From Palsa-744 sp036498265 (GTDB taxonomy: Bacteria; Actinomycetota; Thermoleophilia; Solirubrobacterales; Solirubrobacteraceae), in the NCBI GenBank assembly GCA_036498265.1, contig DASYFT010000010.1, forward strand, positions 6,017 to 70,016: 64,000 nucleotides of DNA. Reading direction: 5' to 3'. The notes under the pieces are model-generated. The model saw only the letters and a list, made by a program, of their open reading frames with translations. It did not search any database and was not told where the DNA came from. The translations under genes and the position numbers were made by a program. Below are positions 50,839 to 60,107 of the stretch, one piece after another. How positions within the stretch are numbered: position 1 is the first letter of the stretch; each line of letters begins with the position of its first letter.

Positions 50839-53235
50839 CTATCTCTTCTTCAACCTGACGAACATCAACCGCGTGTGCGAGACGGGGCTGCCGCCGCGCG
50901 AGGACTGGAACTTCACGGCGACCGTCACGGGGATGCCGATCCGCCGCCTGAACGCATTGCGCAGCGCCTTCAGCGCCGATCCGCTCGGCTTGACCGTGAA
51001 GCTCGCGGTCCCCGGTGCCGTGAAGACCCTGCTGCCCTTCCCGAATACGACCTTGGACGGCCGGCACCTGCCGTTGAGCGACACGAATCCCTTCTTGCAT
51101 GTCGCGGTGCCGGCCGCGAACGCCCCGAACCTTCCGTTCTGGAACGTGAGCAGCCAGCTGATCACTCCCGGGTCGGCCACCGACTGCGTGAACGTCACCG
51201 CGCCGGTCCTGGAGTTGTAGGTGGAGCTCAGGATGGCGAAGCTGCTGTTCGGTGGCGGCGGGCTGAAGGGACCGGCGGCCAGCACGGCCGCGGCGGGCTG
51301 AGGCGGGAGACCGCCGCCGGTCTGCTTGATCTGCGGTGGCTGGGTCGGTGACGGCGGTGGGCCGGGTTCGGGCGACGGGGCGCCGCCTTCGCCGACGCGG
51401 AAGGACTGTGTGACCCGCGTCGCCGCCAGGTACGTTTCGTTGCCCGCCTGGTCGGCGTCGATCGTGCAGGTGCCGGCGCCGATGAAGCTCACGGTCGCCC
51501 CGGAGACCTTGCATACGGAGGACGCCGCTGGGGCGATCGAGAAGACGACCGGGTTCCCGGACCCGCCGCCCGTGGCGGTGACGTGGTAGGTGGGACCGCC
51601 GACGGTCGCTGAGGCGGGCGGGTTCGAGGTGAAACTGATGGTCTGCGGCGTTTTGCCGGCGCCCGCCACGGTGACCGGATGCGAGACGCTCGTGGTCTGT
51701 CCCGAGGTGTCCTTCACGGTCAGCGTCACGGTGTAGGTGCCGGAGGCCGTGTAGCCGTGTGACGGCGCCACCCCTGTCGCCGTGGGAGACCCGTCGCCGA
51801 AGGTCCACCGGTATTCCGATATCGCGCCGTCCGGATCGGACGACGTGGAGCCGCTGAAGGATGCCGTCAGCCCGGCCGCGCCGGACGAGAAGGCGGCGGT
51901 CGGTCCCTCGTCACCGGTGACGATGGTGCGGGGGGTGCCGATGCTGGTGCCGTCCTGTGCGAGCACGGTCAGCGCGACGACGTAGGTCCCCGCTTTGGGG
52001 AACGTGTGCGACACCGTCGGTCCGGTGGTCTCCACCGGTTCGCTGAGGCTGTGCCCTCCCGGAGCCCCGTCGTTGAACTGCCAGTTGTAGCGGTAGACGG
52101 CGGGCGTGGCGGTGGAGCCGGTGGCGTTGAAGCTCATTTCGGCGCCGGCGTGCGGTTCGGAGGTGAACGTCGCCGTGGGCTCGGCGCCGCTGAACGTGAG
52201 TCGCTGCAGGCAGCGGTTGCCCTGGTTGCTCCACTCCTGCTGGTACCAGTAGAGGTGCCCGTTGATCACCTGGTTGTAGGGGGATTTGTTGGGCGCCTGA
52301 CCGAGCGGCTGGCCGAATTCGAACCCGGGATCGATGCTGTTGCACTTGTCGCCGATCTCGCCGCCTTCACCGCCGATGTCCGTCCACGCGTTGTTGGGTT
52401 CGGGATCGGTGATCGACTCGTTGTGCTCGTGGCTGAGGCCCCCCTCGATCACCCCGTCCGACGGTTTGCCGTTGGGGTGGTTGCCGTCCTCGCAGCCCAA
52501 GCCGCCGTTGACGTAGGGGTCGTTCGCGTAGATCAGCTCGCCACCGGCGACCGGGGCGTTGCCGTGGTAGGCGCAGTAGACGGCGAATTCTTCCTGTGCG
52601 CCGGCCGAGCATTCGAAGCCTGCCGCTTCGAAGCAGTCCTCGACGCCGGGCGGCGTCAGCAGGAAGTACTCGTGCGAGAGGTCGCGCGGGAGGCCGTGTT
52701 CGGCCGTGTACCTGATGAGCTCTGCCTGCAGCTGCTTGTCCGTGAGGCAGATGGTGGCGCGTTTGCAGCCGTTGGCTGGGTAGGGCTGCGTGTCGATCAG
52801 CGGGCCCCCGAAATGGGAGCTGTAGCGGGCGAAGGTCCCGCTCGAGTCGTTGTACTGGGCGGACACCGACTCGACACTTTCCTGACCGCCGCTGTCGTGG
52901 GCCAGGTCTTCGAAGTACTGGTTCACGCCGGACTGGTATTCGGCCGGGTAGGCGGGCGCGTTCGAAGGCGCCCAGTAGACGGCGTAGTTGGTGTTCGACC
53001 CCATCACGGGGCCCCCGTTGTAGTCGAGGTTGCTGAGCAGTGCGTCGAACTGCGACAGCCGGGCGTGGCCCCGCAGGGGCTGGTAGCTGAGGGTCTTTCC
53101 GTTCGGGAGGTGGACGACCACGGCGCCCGCCCGTCCCGCGAGCGTGAGCAGCGCGGCGGCCGCCACGAGGCACGCCAGGGCCCAGCGCCACGCCGAGAAC
53201 AGCGAGCGTTCGACATCATCGTGCGAGAGCCGCAA
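50839..53235 (-). CDS. Secreted EXORDIUM-like multi-domain protein (copy 2)
   Basis: The 798-aa protein is a paralogue of the downstream gene. It has a signal peptide (1-38, cleavage near GRAGA), the EXORDIUM-like domain (~55-340) with LSHEHNESITDP (H269, E270, E273, D277) and GGEIGDKC, two PKD-like domains (~345-430 and ~435-515), a bacterial Ig/MBG-like domain (TISFTSNPPASATVGG...) and the same C-terminal module (~663-798). TTG 53235 is the likely start, 3-6 nt after GGGGGGAAG; no better start keeps the signal peptide. No sorting signal or C-terminal TM segment is visible, so it is probably secreted or bound to the wall non-covalently. Confidence 0.75.
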   Translation of the reverse strand: MRLSHDDVERSLFSAWRWALACLVAAAALLTLAGRAGAVVVHLPNGKTLSYQPLRGHARLSQFDALLSNLDYNGGPVMGSNTNYAVYWAPSNAPAYPAEYQSGVNQYFEDLAHDSGGQESVESVSAQYNDSSGTFARYSSHFGGPLIDTQPYPANGCKRATICLTDKQLQAELIRYTAEHGLPRDLSHEYFLLTPPGVEDCFEAAGFECSAGAQEEFAVYCAYHGNAPVAGGELIYANDPYVNGGLGCEDGNHPNGKPSDGVIEGGLSHEHNESITDPEPNNAWTDIGGEGGEIGDKCNSIDPGFEFGQPLGQAPNKSPYNQVINGHLYWYQQEWSNQGNRCLQRLTFSGAEPTATFTSEPHAGAEMSFNATGSTATPAVYRYNWQFNDGAPGGHSLSEPVETTGPTVSHTFPKAGTYVVALTVLAQDGTSIGTPRTIVTGDEGPTAAFSSGAAGLTASFSGSTSSDPDGAISEYRWTFGDGSPTATGVAPSHGYTASGTYTVTLTVKDTSGQTTSVSHPVTVAGAGKTPQTISFTSNPPASATVGGPTYHVTATGGGSGNPVVFSIAPAASSVCKVSGATVSFIGAGTCTIDADQAGNETYLAATRVTQSFRVGEGGAPSPEPGPPPSPTQPPQIKQTGGGLPPQPAAAVLAAGPFSPPPPNSSFAILSSTYNSRTGAVTFTQSVADPGVISWLLTFQNGRFGAFAAGTATCKKGFVSLNGRCRPSKVVFGKGSRVFTAPGTASFTVKPSGSALKALRNAFRRRIGIPVTVAVKFQSSRGGSPVSHTRLMFVRLKKR

Positions 53236-53327
53236 CCTCTTCCCCCCCAAGATCCGGATGCCCCTGGCCGCCGCAGCGGCTGCAGGAAGTCTAGCGGGGG
53301 TCTGACACAGCGGCTGTATTCCACCTG

Positions 53328-55397
53328 TTACTGCGGATCGACATCGACGCTCAGGTTCACCCCCGGGTGGGCGGCACTCCTGGACACGTGTTCGACGGCC
53401 TCCCCCACCGCGGCGACTGCCTCCCGCCGCCGTGCCGCCTTGACCACCAGAACCTGCCGCTCGCGCCCGCGCAGCCTGAACAGGGGCGCCGGGCCGAGCA
53501 GCAGGGGAGCTTCGCCGGCCTGTCCGTCGCGCCCGGACGCCGGCAGCGAGCCCGCGAGCCGCTCGCGCAGGGCGGCGGCCGCAGCGCGCGCCGGCGGCGT
53601 CTGCTCGGCCGAGCAGACGATCCTGATGAGATGGGAGAACGGCGGGTAGTCGAGCGCGCGCCGGCGCTCGAGCTCGCCGGCCAGGAACCCGTGGCTGTCG
53701 TGGCGGGCGGCGTGGGCTATGGCCCGCGCCTCCGGTGCGATCGTCTGCACCAGCACGCGGCCCGCGGCACCGCGTCCCACTCGCCCGGCGAGCTGGGCGA
53801 TGAGGGCGAACGTCCGCTCCTCGGCCCTGAAGTCCGGGAAGCGCAGCGTGGCGTCTGCGTCGAGCACCACGCCGAGCGTGACGTCGGGGAAGTCGTGGCC
53901 CTTTGCGACCATCTGGGTGCCGATCAGCACCCCCGCCTCGGCGGCCTCGAAGCGGCGCAGCAGCCCGCCGACGCCCGCGTCCTCGTCGGCTTGCGCGGCG
54001 CCGGCGACGGGCTCGGCCGCGAGGGCGCTCTCGCCGGCGACGTCCGCGTCCAGCCGGAAGACCGGGAAGCCGCCGTCGTCGAGCACGCTCGAGAGCTCGT
54101 GCGCGAGCCGCTCTGTGCCGGCGCCGTGACGGGCCACGGACGTGGAGGAGCACGCCTCGCAGCGCGTGGGCGCGGGCTCGCGATGGCCGCAGTGGTGGCA
54201 GGCGAGGAACCCGCCCCCTCGATGCAGCACCAGCGTGACGTCGCAGTGGGGGCAGCTCCACACGCGCCCGCAGGAGCGGCAGGAGAGGAAGTTCGACCAG
54301 CCGCGGCGGTTGAGCAGCACGATCGCCTTGCCGCGCCTGGCCCGCACCTCGGCGAGCGCCTCGGCGGTGCTCGGGTGCAGGCCGTGGGGCTGCTCGCGCA
54401 TGTCCAGCACCTCGACGTCGGGCAGCGGTCGCCCGTCCACGCGGCTGGAGAGGACCGACGCCGGCACCTGCAGCACGCTCTCCGGACGCGGCGTGGCGCT
54501 GCCGAGCAGCAGCACGGCGTCGCAGCGGGCGGCGCGCTCGGCGGCGACGTCGCGGGCGTCGTAGCGGGGGTCGCCCTCGTGCTTGTACGAGGCGTCGTGC
54601 TCCTCGTCCACGACGATCAGGCCGAGGTCGCCGATCGGGGCGAACACGGCCGAGCGCGGGCCGACGCAGACCCTCGCCGCTCCATCGCGCAGGCGCCGCC
54701 ACTCGGCGTGGCGCTGCGCCGGCGTCAGCCGCGAGTGCAGAACGGCGACCGTGTCGCCGAACCGTTCGACGAAGCGCCCCACGATCTGCGGCGTCAGCGA
54801 GATCTCGGGCACGAGCACGATCGCCCCGCGTCCCTGCTCGAGCGCCGCCGCACCGGCGCGAAGGTAGACCTCGGTCTTGCCGGATCCCGTCACGCCGTGC
54901 AGCAGGCGCTGCTCGCCCCGGCGCGCCGCCAGGGCGGCGAGGACCGGCTCCAGGGCAGCTTGCTGGTCCGCCGAGAGCTCCGGCGCCACCGGCCTGCGGC
55001 TCCCCACGGGCGTATGCCGCGGCCGCGGGACGGCGCGCCGCTTGCGACCGCTGAGCCGCCGGGCGGCGCCGGGCGGCAGCACGAGGGTGAGCGCCCGGGG
55101 CACGGTGGAGCAGTACTCGGCGGCGATCCACTCGGCGAGCGCCACGAGCTCGGCCGGCAGGGTGGGCGGGGTCTCGTCGAGCGAGCGCAGCGGCGCGAGC
55201 AGCTTCTCATCCGCCACCTCGCTGCTGTCGGCGAGCGCGACGACGACGCCCAGCACCTCTCGGCGTCCGAACGGCACGACGAGCATCGAGCCGACGCCGA
55301 CGGCGCCCTCCCGGAGCTCCTCGGTGAGGCGGTAGTCGAACGGCCCGCGCAGCGCGCGGGTCGTCGTCATCGGCTCCACACGGGCGATGCTGGACAC
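53328..55397 (-). CDS. priA: Primosomal replication-restart helicase PriA
   Basis: The 689-aa protein restarts stalled forks. It has the 3'-end-binding N-domain (ARVEPMTTTRALRGPFDYRL), Walker A GVTGSGKTEVYLRA, DEEHD, TQMVAKGHDFPDVTLGVVLDADATL and QLAGRVGRGAAGRVLVQT, and two zinc-binding clusters (CRSCGRVWSCPHC, CHHCGHREPAPTRCEAC). Unlike the helicase-dead PriA of many mycobacteria and streptomycetes, the ATPase motifs are intact. GTG start. metK-priA-(two inserted genes)-def-fmt gives a slightly interrupted classic order. Confidence 0.95.
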   Translation of the reverse strand: MSSIARVEPMTTTRALRGPFDYRLTEELREGAVGVGSMLVVPFGRREVLGVVVALADSSEVADEKLLAPLRSLDETPPTLPAELVALAEWIAAEYCSTVPRALTLVLPPGAARRLSGRKRRAVPRPRHTPVGSRRPVAPELSADQQAALEPVLAALAARRGEQRLLHGVTGSGKTEVYLRAGAAALEQGRGAIVLVPEISLTPQIVGRFVERFGDTVAVLHSRLTPAQRHAEWRRLRDGAARVCVGPRSAVFAPIGDLGLIVVDEEHDASYKHEGDPRYDARDVAAERAARCDAVLLLGSATPRPESVLQVPASVLSSRVDGRPLPDVEVLDMREQPHGLHPSTAEALAEVRARRGKAIVLLNRRGWSNFLSCRSCGRVWSCPHCDVTLVLHRGGGFLACHHCGHREPAPTRCEACSSTSVARHGAGTERLAHELSSVLDDGGFPVFRLDADVAGESALAAEPVAGAAQADEDAGVGGLLRRFEAAEAGVLIGTQMVAKGHDFPDVTLGVVLDADATLRFPDFRAEERTFALIAQLAGRVGRGAAGRVLVQTIAPEARAIAHAARHDSHGFLAGELERRRALDYPPFSHLIRIVCSAEQTPPARAAAAALRERLAGSLPASGRDGQAGEAPLLLGPAPLFRLRGRERQVLVVKAARRREAVAAVGEAVEHVSRSAAHPGVNLSVDVDPQ

Positions 55398-55423
55398 CGC
55401 CCGGACCCTAGAGCCGGCTGCGG

Positions 55424-56647
55424 TCAGAGCCCGGCGGCCGCGCGCATGGCGTCCGCCTTGTCGGTCCGCTCCCAGGTGAAGTCGTGGTCTTCGCGGCCGA
55501 AGTGGCCGTAGGCGGCTGTCTTCTGGTAGATCGGCCGGTGCAGTTTGAGCTCCTCCCGGAAGGCCCCAGGCCGCAGGTCGAAGACCTCGTCGACAGCCTT
55601 GGCGATCCGCGCCCGGGTCATGCCCTGCTTCTCGGTGCCGAAGGTCTCGACCATCACCGACACCGGGTGGGCCACGCCGATCGCGTAGGCGACCTGCACC
55701 TCGGCCCTGTCGGCGAGGCCGGCGGCAACGATGTTCTTGGCCACCCAGCGCGCCGCGTAGGCGGCAGAGCGGTCGACCTTCGAGGGGTCCTTGCCGGAGA
55801 AGGCGCCGCCGCCGTGACGTGCCATGCCGCCGTAGGTGTCGACGATGATCTTGCGGCCCGTCAGGCCGCAGTCGCCCATCGGGCCGCCGATCACGAAGCG
55901 CCCCGTGGGGTTCACGAGGAAGTTGCGGATGAGCTTCTTCTCGTCGTAGAGGTCCGTCGGAAGCACCGGCCGCAGCACGTGCTCGATCAGGTCCGGCTTG
56001 ATCAGCGCATCGGAGTCGATCCCGTCGGCGTGCTGGGTGGAGATCAGGATCTTCTCGATCTCGACCGGCCGGCCGTCCTGGTAGCGGACCGTGACCTGGG
56101 TCTTGCCGTCGGGGCGCAGGTAGGGCACGACTTCGCCCTTGCGCACCTCCGACAAGCGCTTGGCCAGCTTGTGCGCCAGCGAGATCGGCAGCGGCATCAG
56201 CTCCTCGGTCTCGTTGGAGGCGTAGCCGAACATCATCCCCTGGTCGCCTGCGCCCGCGACGTCGAGCTCGTCCTCGTCGGCCGGGTCGTGCCGGGTCTCG
56301 TAGGCGGCGTCCACCCCTTGGGCGATGTCGGGCGACTGCTTGTCGATCGCGTTGATGACGGCGCAGGTGTGGCAGTCGAACCCGTAGCTCGCGTCGTTGT
56401 AGCCGATCTTGCGCACCGTGCTGCGGGCGATGTCCTGGATGTCGACGTAGGTGTCCGTCGAGATCTCTCCGGAGACGACGATCAGGCCGGTGTTGACGAG
56501 CGTCTCGCAGGCGACGCGGCCGTAAGGGTCGTCGGCCAGGACGGCGTCGAGCACGCCGTCGGAGATCTGGTCGGCGATCTTGTCGGGATGCCCCTCCGTG
56601 ACGGACTCGGAGGTGAACAGGAACTCGCTGTCGGAAAGCTCAGTCAT
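55424..56647 (-). CDS. metK: S-adenosylmethionine synthetase
   Basis: The 407-aa enzyme makes SAM from methionine and ATP. It has FTSESVTEGHPDKIADQISD, GAGDQGMMFGYA, GGPMGDCGLTGRKIIVDTYGG and GGGAFSGKDPSKVDRSAAYAAR. It lies 26 nt upstream of priA. The 75-bp gap before it shows no SAM riboswitch. Confidence 0.97.
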   Translation of the reverse strand: MTELSDSEFLFTSESVTEGHPDKIADQISDGVLDAVLADDPYGRVACETLVNTGLIVVSGEISTDTYVDIQDIARSTVRKIGYNDASYGFDCHTCAVINAIDKQSPDIAQGVDAAYETRHDPADEDELDVAGAGDQGMMFGYASNETEELMPLPISLAHKLAKRLSEVRKGEVVPYLRPDGKTQVTVRYQDGRPVEIEKILISTQHADGIDSDALIKPDLIEHVLRPVLPTDLYDEKKLIRNFLVNPTGRFVIGGPMGDCGLTGRKIIVDTYGGMARHGGGAFSGKDPSKVDRSAAYAARWVAKNIVAAGLADRAEVQVAYAIGVAHPVSVMVETFGTEKQGMTRARIAKAVDEVFDLRPGAFREELKLHRPIYQKTAAYGHFGREDHDFTWERTDKADAMRAAAGL

Positions 56648-56722
56648 GGGTTGGTGTGTCAGCTCCAGGGGGATAGCGGCCGGCGCGGGGGACCGGCGGG
56701 GTTTGGCAAAAGTCGCAGAAGT

Positions 56723-58066
56723 CTACGCGGCCCGGGCGCGGCCGCGCTGAGTGCGCTGGCCGCGCTCCACGAAGTCGATGATCAGCGGCACGCCCTGCAT
56801 GCCGTAGCGGGCGCGCAGGCGGTTCTCGATGAAGTAGGCGTAGTCGCGCGTGACGCGGCTGCGCGAGTTGACCTGGATCGAGAAGCGCGGCGGGCGCTCG
56901 CCCGTCTGGGTCATGTAGAGCAGCTTCAGCCGGTGCTGGCTCGAGCCCCGCCGGGTGCCGACCGGCGGCTGGCGCGCCTGGACGGCCTCGGAAAGGAAGC
57001 GGTTGAGCTCGGCGGTGGGTATGCGCCCGGCCATGCGGTCGCCGAGCGTGATCGCCTCGGTGAGAACTCGCGAGACGTTGCGCCCGGACTTGGCGCTGGC
57101 GGTCAGCACCCGCGGGCGCAGGCGGAGCTTCTCGGCCACGCGGGCTCGCTCGTGGTCGAGATCCTTCTCCTCGCCGTCGTGCAGGTCCCACTTGTTGAGG
57201 ACGACCGCCGTCGCACAGCCCGTCTTCATGGCGAGCTCGGCGATCCGCAGGTCCTGAGCGGTCACCCCGTCGACGGCGTCGCAGACCACGAGCGCCACGT
57301 CGGCGCGCTCGGCGGCGCGCTGCGAGCGCAGGGCGGTGTAGTACTCGACCGAGTCCGCGACCTTCGACTGCCTGCGCATGCCGGCGGTGTCGACGAGGAT
57401 CAGGCGCCGGTCGCCGACCAGCAGCGGCGTGTCGATCGGGTCGCGGGTCGTGCCGGCCCGCTCGGAGACGATCACGCGCTCTTCGCCGAGGAAGGCGTTG
57501 ACGAGCGAGGACTTCCCCACGTTCGGCCTGCCGATGACGGCGAGCCGCACGGCGTCCTGCTCGCCCTCGCGCTCGCCCTCGGGCAGCAGCTCCACGATCC
57601 GGTCGAGCAGGTCCCCGGATCCGAGGCCCTGCGCGGCGGACACCGGCAGCGGCTCGCCCAGCCCTAGACGGTGGAACTCCGCGGCGAGCGGCATCGCATC
57701 CACGCCGTCGCACTTGTTGGCGGCCACGATCGTCGGGAGCGGGGAGCGGCGCAGCAGCTCGGCCATCTCCTCGTCGCCGGGGCGCACGCCCGCGCGGGCG
57801 TCCACCACGAGGACGGCGACGTCCGCGTCCGCGAGCGCCGCGCGCGCGTGCTCGCGGATCGAGCCCGCGAGCGGATCCTCGTCGAGGAAATCCATGCCGC
57901 CGGTGTCGATGAGCACGAACTCCTTGCCGTTCCACTCGCACTCGAGCTCGCGGCGGTCGCGGGTGACACCAGGGCGCTCGTGGACGACCGCGTCACGGGT
58001 GCCCGTGAGGCGGTTGATGAGCGACGACTTGCCCACGTTCGGGTATCCGACGACGGCGACCTTCAT
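56723..58066 (-). CDS. der: Ribosome-assembly GTPase Der (EngA)
   Basis: The 447-aa protein has two GTPase domains (GYPNVGKSSL with DTGGMD, then GRPNVGKSSLVNAFL with DTAGMR and NKWD) and a C-terminal KH-like domain. It is essential for 50S assembly. ATG 58066 is the family start (MKVAVVGYPNVGKSS). Confidence 0.96.
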   Translation of the reverse strand: MKVAVVGYPNVGKSSLINRLTGTRDAVVHERPGVTRDRRELECEWNGKEFVLIDTGGMDFLDEDPLAGSIREHARAALADADVAVLVVDARAGVRPGDEEMAELLRRSPLPTIVAANKCDGVDAMPLAAEFHRLGLGEPLPVSAAQGLGSGDLLDRIVELLPEGEREGEQDAVRLAVIGRPNVGKSSLVNAFLGEERVIVSERAGTTRDPIDTPLLVGDRRLILVDTAGMRRQSKVADSVEYYTALRSQRAAERADVALVVCDAVDGVTAQDLRIAELAMKTGCATAVVLNKWDLHDGEEKDLDHERARVAEKLRLRPRVLTASAKSGRNVSRVLTEAITLGDRMAGRIPTAELNRFLSEAVQARQPPVGTRRGSSQHRLKLLYMTQTGERPPRFSIQVNSRSRVTRDYAYFIENRLRARYGMQGVPLIIDFVERGQRTQRGRARAA

Positions 58067-58182
58067 ATGGCCAGTATGACTGGCTGGCCCCGGCGTCCCC
58101 GGCCGTGAGACCCGCCGGCGGGCGGTCCCTGCTGTTGTGGTCCTGGTTGTCTGTCGCCGGCTGTTGAGATGAGGCAGACGGC

Positions 58183-58617
58183 TCAGGCGCGGGCAGGTTG
58201 GCCCTCGGGAACGGCGCCCAGCTGCTGCATCATGCCCAGGGTGTCGAAGCACCCCCAGCTCTCCGCGATCTTGTCGCCGGCGATCCGGTCGATCGTGATT
58301 CCTGCGACCTCGACCCACCTGCCGGTGGGTGGCATGCCCATCAACTCGCCGTCGTTGGTGCCGGTGGCGGTCCAGCGTGTGACGACGAGGTCGCCCTCGG
58401 CGATCTGCTCCTCGACTGCGAAGCGACCGTCCGAGAAGGCGGCCTGGTACATCCCGGCCATGCGCTTCGCACCCTCCGGGCCGTGTGTCTCGCTGAATGG
58501 GTTCTGCGGGTCGTGGTCTACTGCGTCGGCCGCGACGATGTCATCGAATGCATCCAGGTCACGGGCGTTCCATGCCTCGTAGAACCGGCTTGCGACGCCC
58601 TTGCTTTGCGCGGACAT
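58183..58617 (-). CDS. SnoaL-type ester cyclase-like protein
   Basis: The 144-aa NTF2-fold protein has SRFYEAWNARDLDAFDDIVAADAVDHDPQNPF, GMYQAAFSDGRFAVEEQIAEGDLVVTRWTATGTNDGEL and KIAESWGCFDTLGMMQQLGAVP, the usual ester-cyclase/SnoaL-2 pattern. ATG 58617 follows GAGGAG by 7 nt and is preferred over a start 48 nt upstream. It sits in the cmk-der gap, where many relatives carry an acyltransferase gene. Confidence 0.82.
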   Translation of the reverse strand: MSAQSKGVASRFYEAWNARDLDAFDDIVAADAVDHDPQNPFSETHGPEGAKRMAGMYQAAFSDGRFAVEEQIAEGDLVVTRWTATGTNDGELMGMPPTGRWVEVAGITIDRIAGDKIAESWGCFDTLGMMQQLGAVPEGQPARA

Positions 58618-58855
58618 GATCGTCTCCTCGCGTTGGAGAGGTGAGGTCGTCGCCGAGAGATCCAAGACGCCAGTCCCCCGACGGCGCCTGTTACAAGATC
58701 GACGCTAGAGCATGAGCCGCGGCATTGCGGTGCTCGGCTGCAGAAACACCGCTCATAGCGGGAATATCGGATCGTCCTCTGCGCCACTCCGCGGCTGGGA
58801 GTCCCGTGGCGCGGAGGATGGGCTCCCGATCCGCGGCGATAGCCTCAAGGCTCCG

Positions 58856-59442
58856 ATGGGCACCCCCTGGGACGCGGGGACGTATGACCGCTCGAGCGAG
58901 CCCCAGCAGGCATGGGCCTCCGAGGTGCTGGCACGGCTCGAGGGCATCTCGCCCGACGCGACCGTCCTCGACGTCGGCTGCGGCACGGGGAGGGTCACGG
59001 AGGCGCTTCTGGCGCTCGTGCCCCGAGGCAGGGTGCTGGCCCTCGACGCATCGCCCGACATGGTCACGCTCGCGCGCACAAGGCTTCGCGACCGGGCGCA
59101 GGTGTGGTGCCAGGACGTGCTGGACCTCCACCTCTCGAGTCGGTCGCGTGGGATCTCGCCCCGGAGCTCGTCGGCTTCTCGCCGTGGATCTTCGCGGGAC
59201 CGCCGGAGACCGAAGCGCGGCTGCACCGGGCGGGGTTCACCGCGACGCGTTGCTGGCTCGAGGAGCGACCGACCCGTCCGGACGACGTGGCCGCGTTCGT
59301 CACCACGTCGATCCTCGCGGCCCATCTCGCCCGCCTGCCGCCCGAGCGACGCGAGCCGTTCGCCGCCGCCGTGGTGCAGCGGGTGCGCCTGCCGCTGGAC
59401 TACGTCCGCCTGAATGCCTCCGCGCTACGCGCGCCGGCCTGA
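58856..59442 (+). pseudogene. Broken SAM methyltransferase (trans-aconitate methyltransferase-like)
   Basis: The 5' part (from ATG 58856) encodes MGTPWDAGTYDRSSEPQQAW and the SAM-binding VLDVGCGTGRVTEALLAL, VLALDASPDMV. The 3' part, in another frame from about 59135 to 59442, encodes LAPELVGFSPWIFAGPPETEARL, CWLEERPTRPDDVA and LDYVRLNAS, the typical C-terminus of the same family. The ~100 central residues (the usual FSTATFHW/LRPGGRLV region) are missing. An internal deletion near 59130-59140 with a frameshift explains this; the gene should be inactive. A sequencing error alone would not account for the missing segment. Confidence 0.75.
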
Positions 59443-59473
59443 GACGCCCCCGGCGAGACGACGACGGTCGCGC

Positions 59474-60106
59474 TCAGGCGGCTGCCGGCACCTGCTCCAG
59501 GATGCGCTCGACGACCTGGTCCAGGCTGAGCCCGGTGGTGTCGAGCTCGACCGCGCCCGGCGCCGGGCGCAGGGGGCTGTGAGCGCGCGTCCTGTCGCGC
59601 TCGTCGCGCAGCGACTGCTCGATGAGCACCGTGTCCGGATCGGCGCCGAGCTCGGCGGCCCGCCGGCGCGCGCGCTCGTGGGGCTCGGCGGTGAGGAACA
59701 CCTTGAGCGCGGCGTCGGGTGCCACGACGGTGCCGATGTCCCGCCCCTCCGCGACCCAGTCGCCTGAGGCGATCAGCTCGCGCTGGCGGGCGATGAGCGC
59801 CTCCCGCACCGCCGGATCCGCTGCCACCCGCGAGGCCGCCTCCGAGACCTCTGGAGCGCGGATCGCCTCTGTGACGTCGTTGCCGTCCAGCAGCACGCGC
59901 GGTGGAGCGGAGTCGGTGGGCCGCAGCTCGATGCGCGCGGCGCGCGCGAGCTCCCCGGGCTGCGCGCCGGGCGCGCGCAGCGCCAGCAGAGCGACGCTGC
60001 GGTACATGGCGCCGCTGTCCAGGTAGGTGAAGCCGAGCCGGCGCGCGAGCGCGCGGGCGACCGTGGACTTGCCGGCCCCGGCCGGGCCGTCGATCGCGAT
60101 CAGCAT
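59474..60106 (-). CDS. cmk: Cytidylate kinase
   Basis: The 210-aa enzyme phosphorylates CMP and dCMP. It has IDGPAGAGKSTVARALARRLGFTYLDSGAMYR, GRDIGTVVAPDA and FLTAEPHERARRRAAEL. It starts 1 nt after the aroA stop, so the two are cotranscribed. Confidence 0.95.
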   Translation of the reverse strand: MLIAIDGPAGAGKSTVARALARRLGFTYLDSGAMYRSVALLALRAPGAQPGELARAARIELRPTDSAPPRVLLDGNDVTEAIRAPEVSEAASRVAADPAVREALIARQRELIASGDWVAEGRDIGTVVAPDAALKVFLTAEPHERARRRAAELGADPDTVLIEQSLRDERDRTRAHSPLRPAPGAVELDTTGLSLDQVVERILEQVPAAA

Positions 60107-60107
60107 C

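Noticed and set aside
50839..53235. Cell-wall sorting signal (LPxTG or C-terminal TM) in the EXORDIUM-like proteins
   Set aside because: Neither protein has an LPxTG motif or hydrophobic C-terminus; both end in a soluble module with basic residues.
56648..56722. SAM riboswitch before metK
   Set aside because: The 75-bp gap has no recognisable SAM-I, SAM-II or SAM-IV core.
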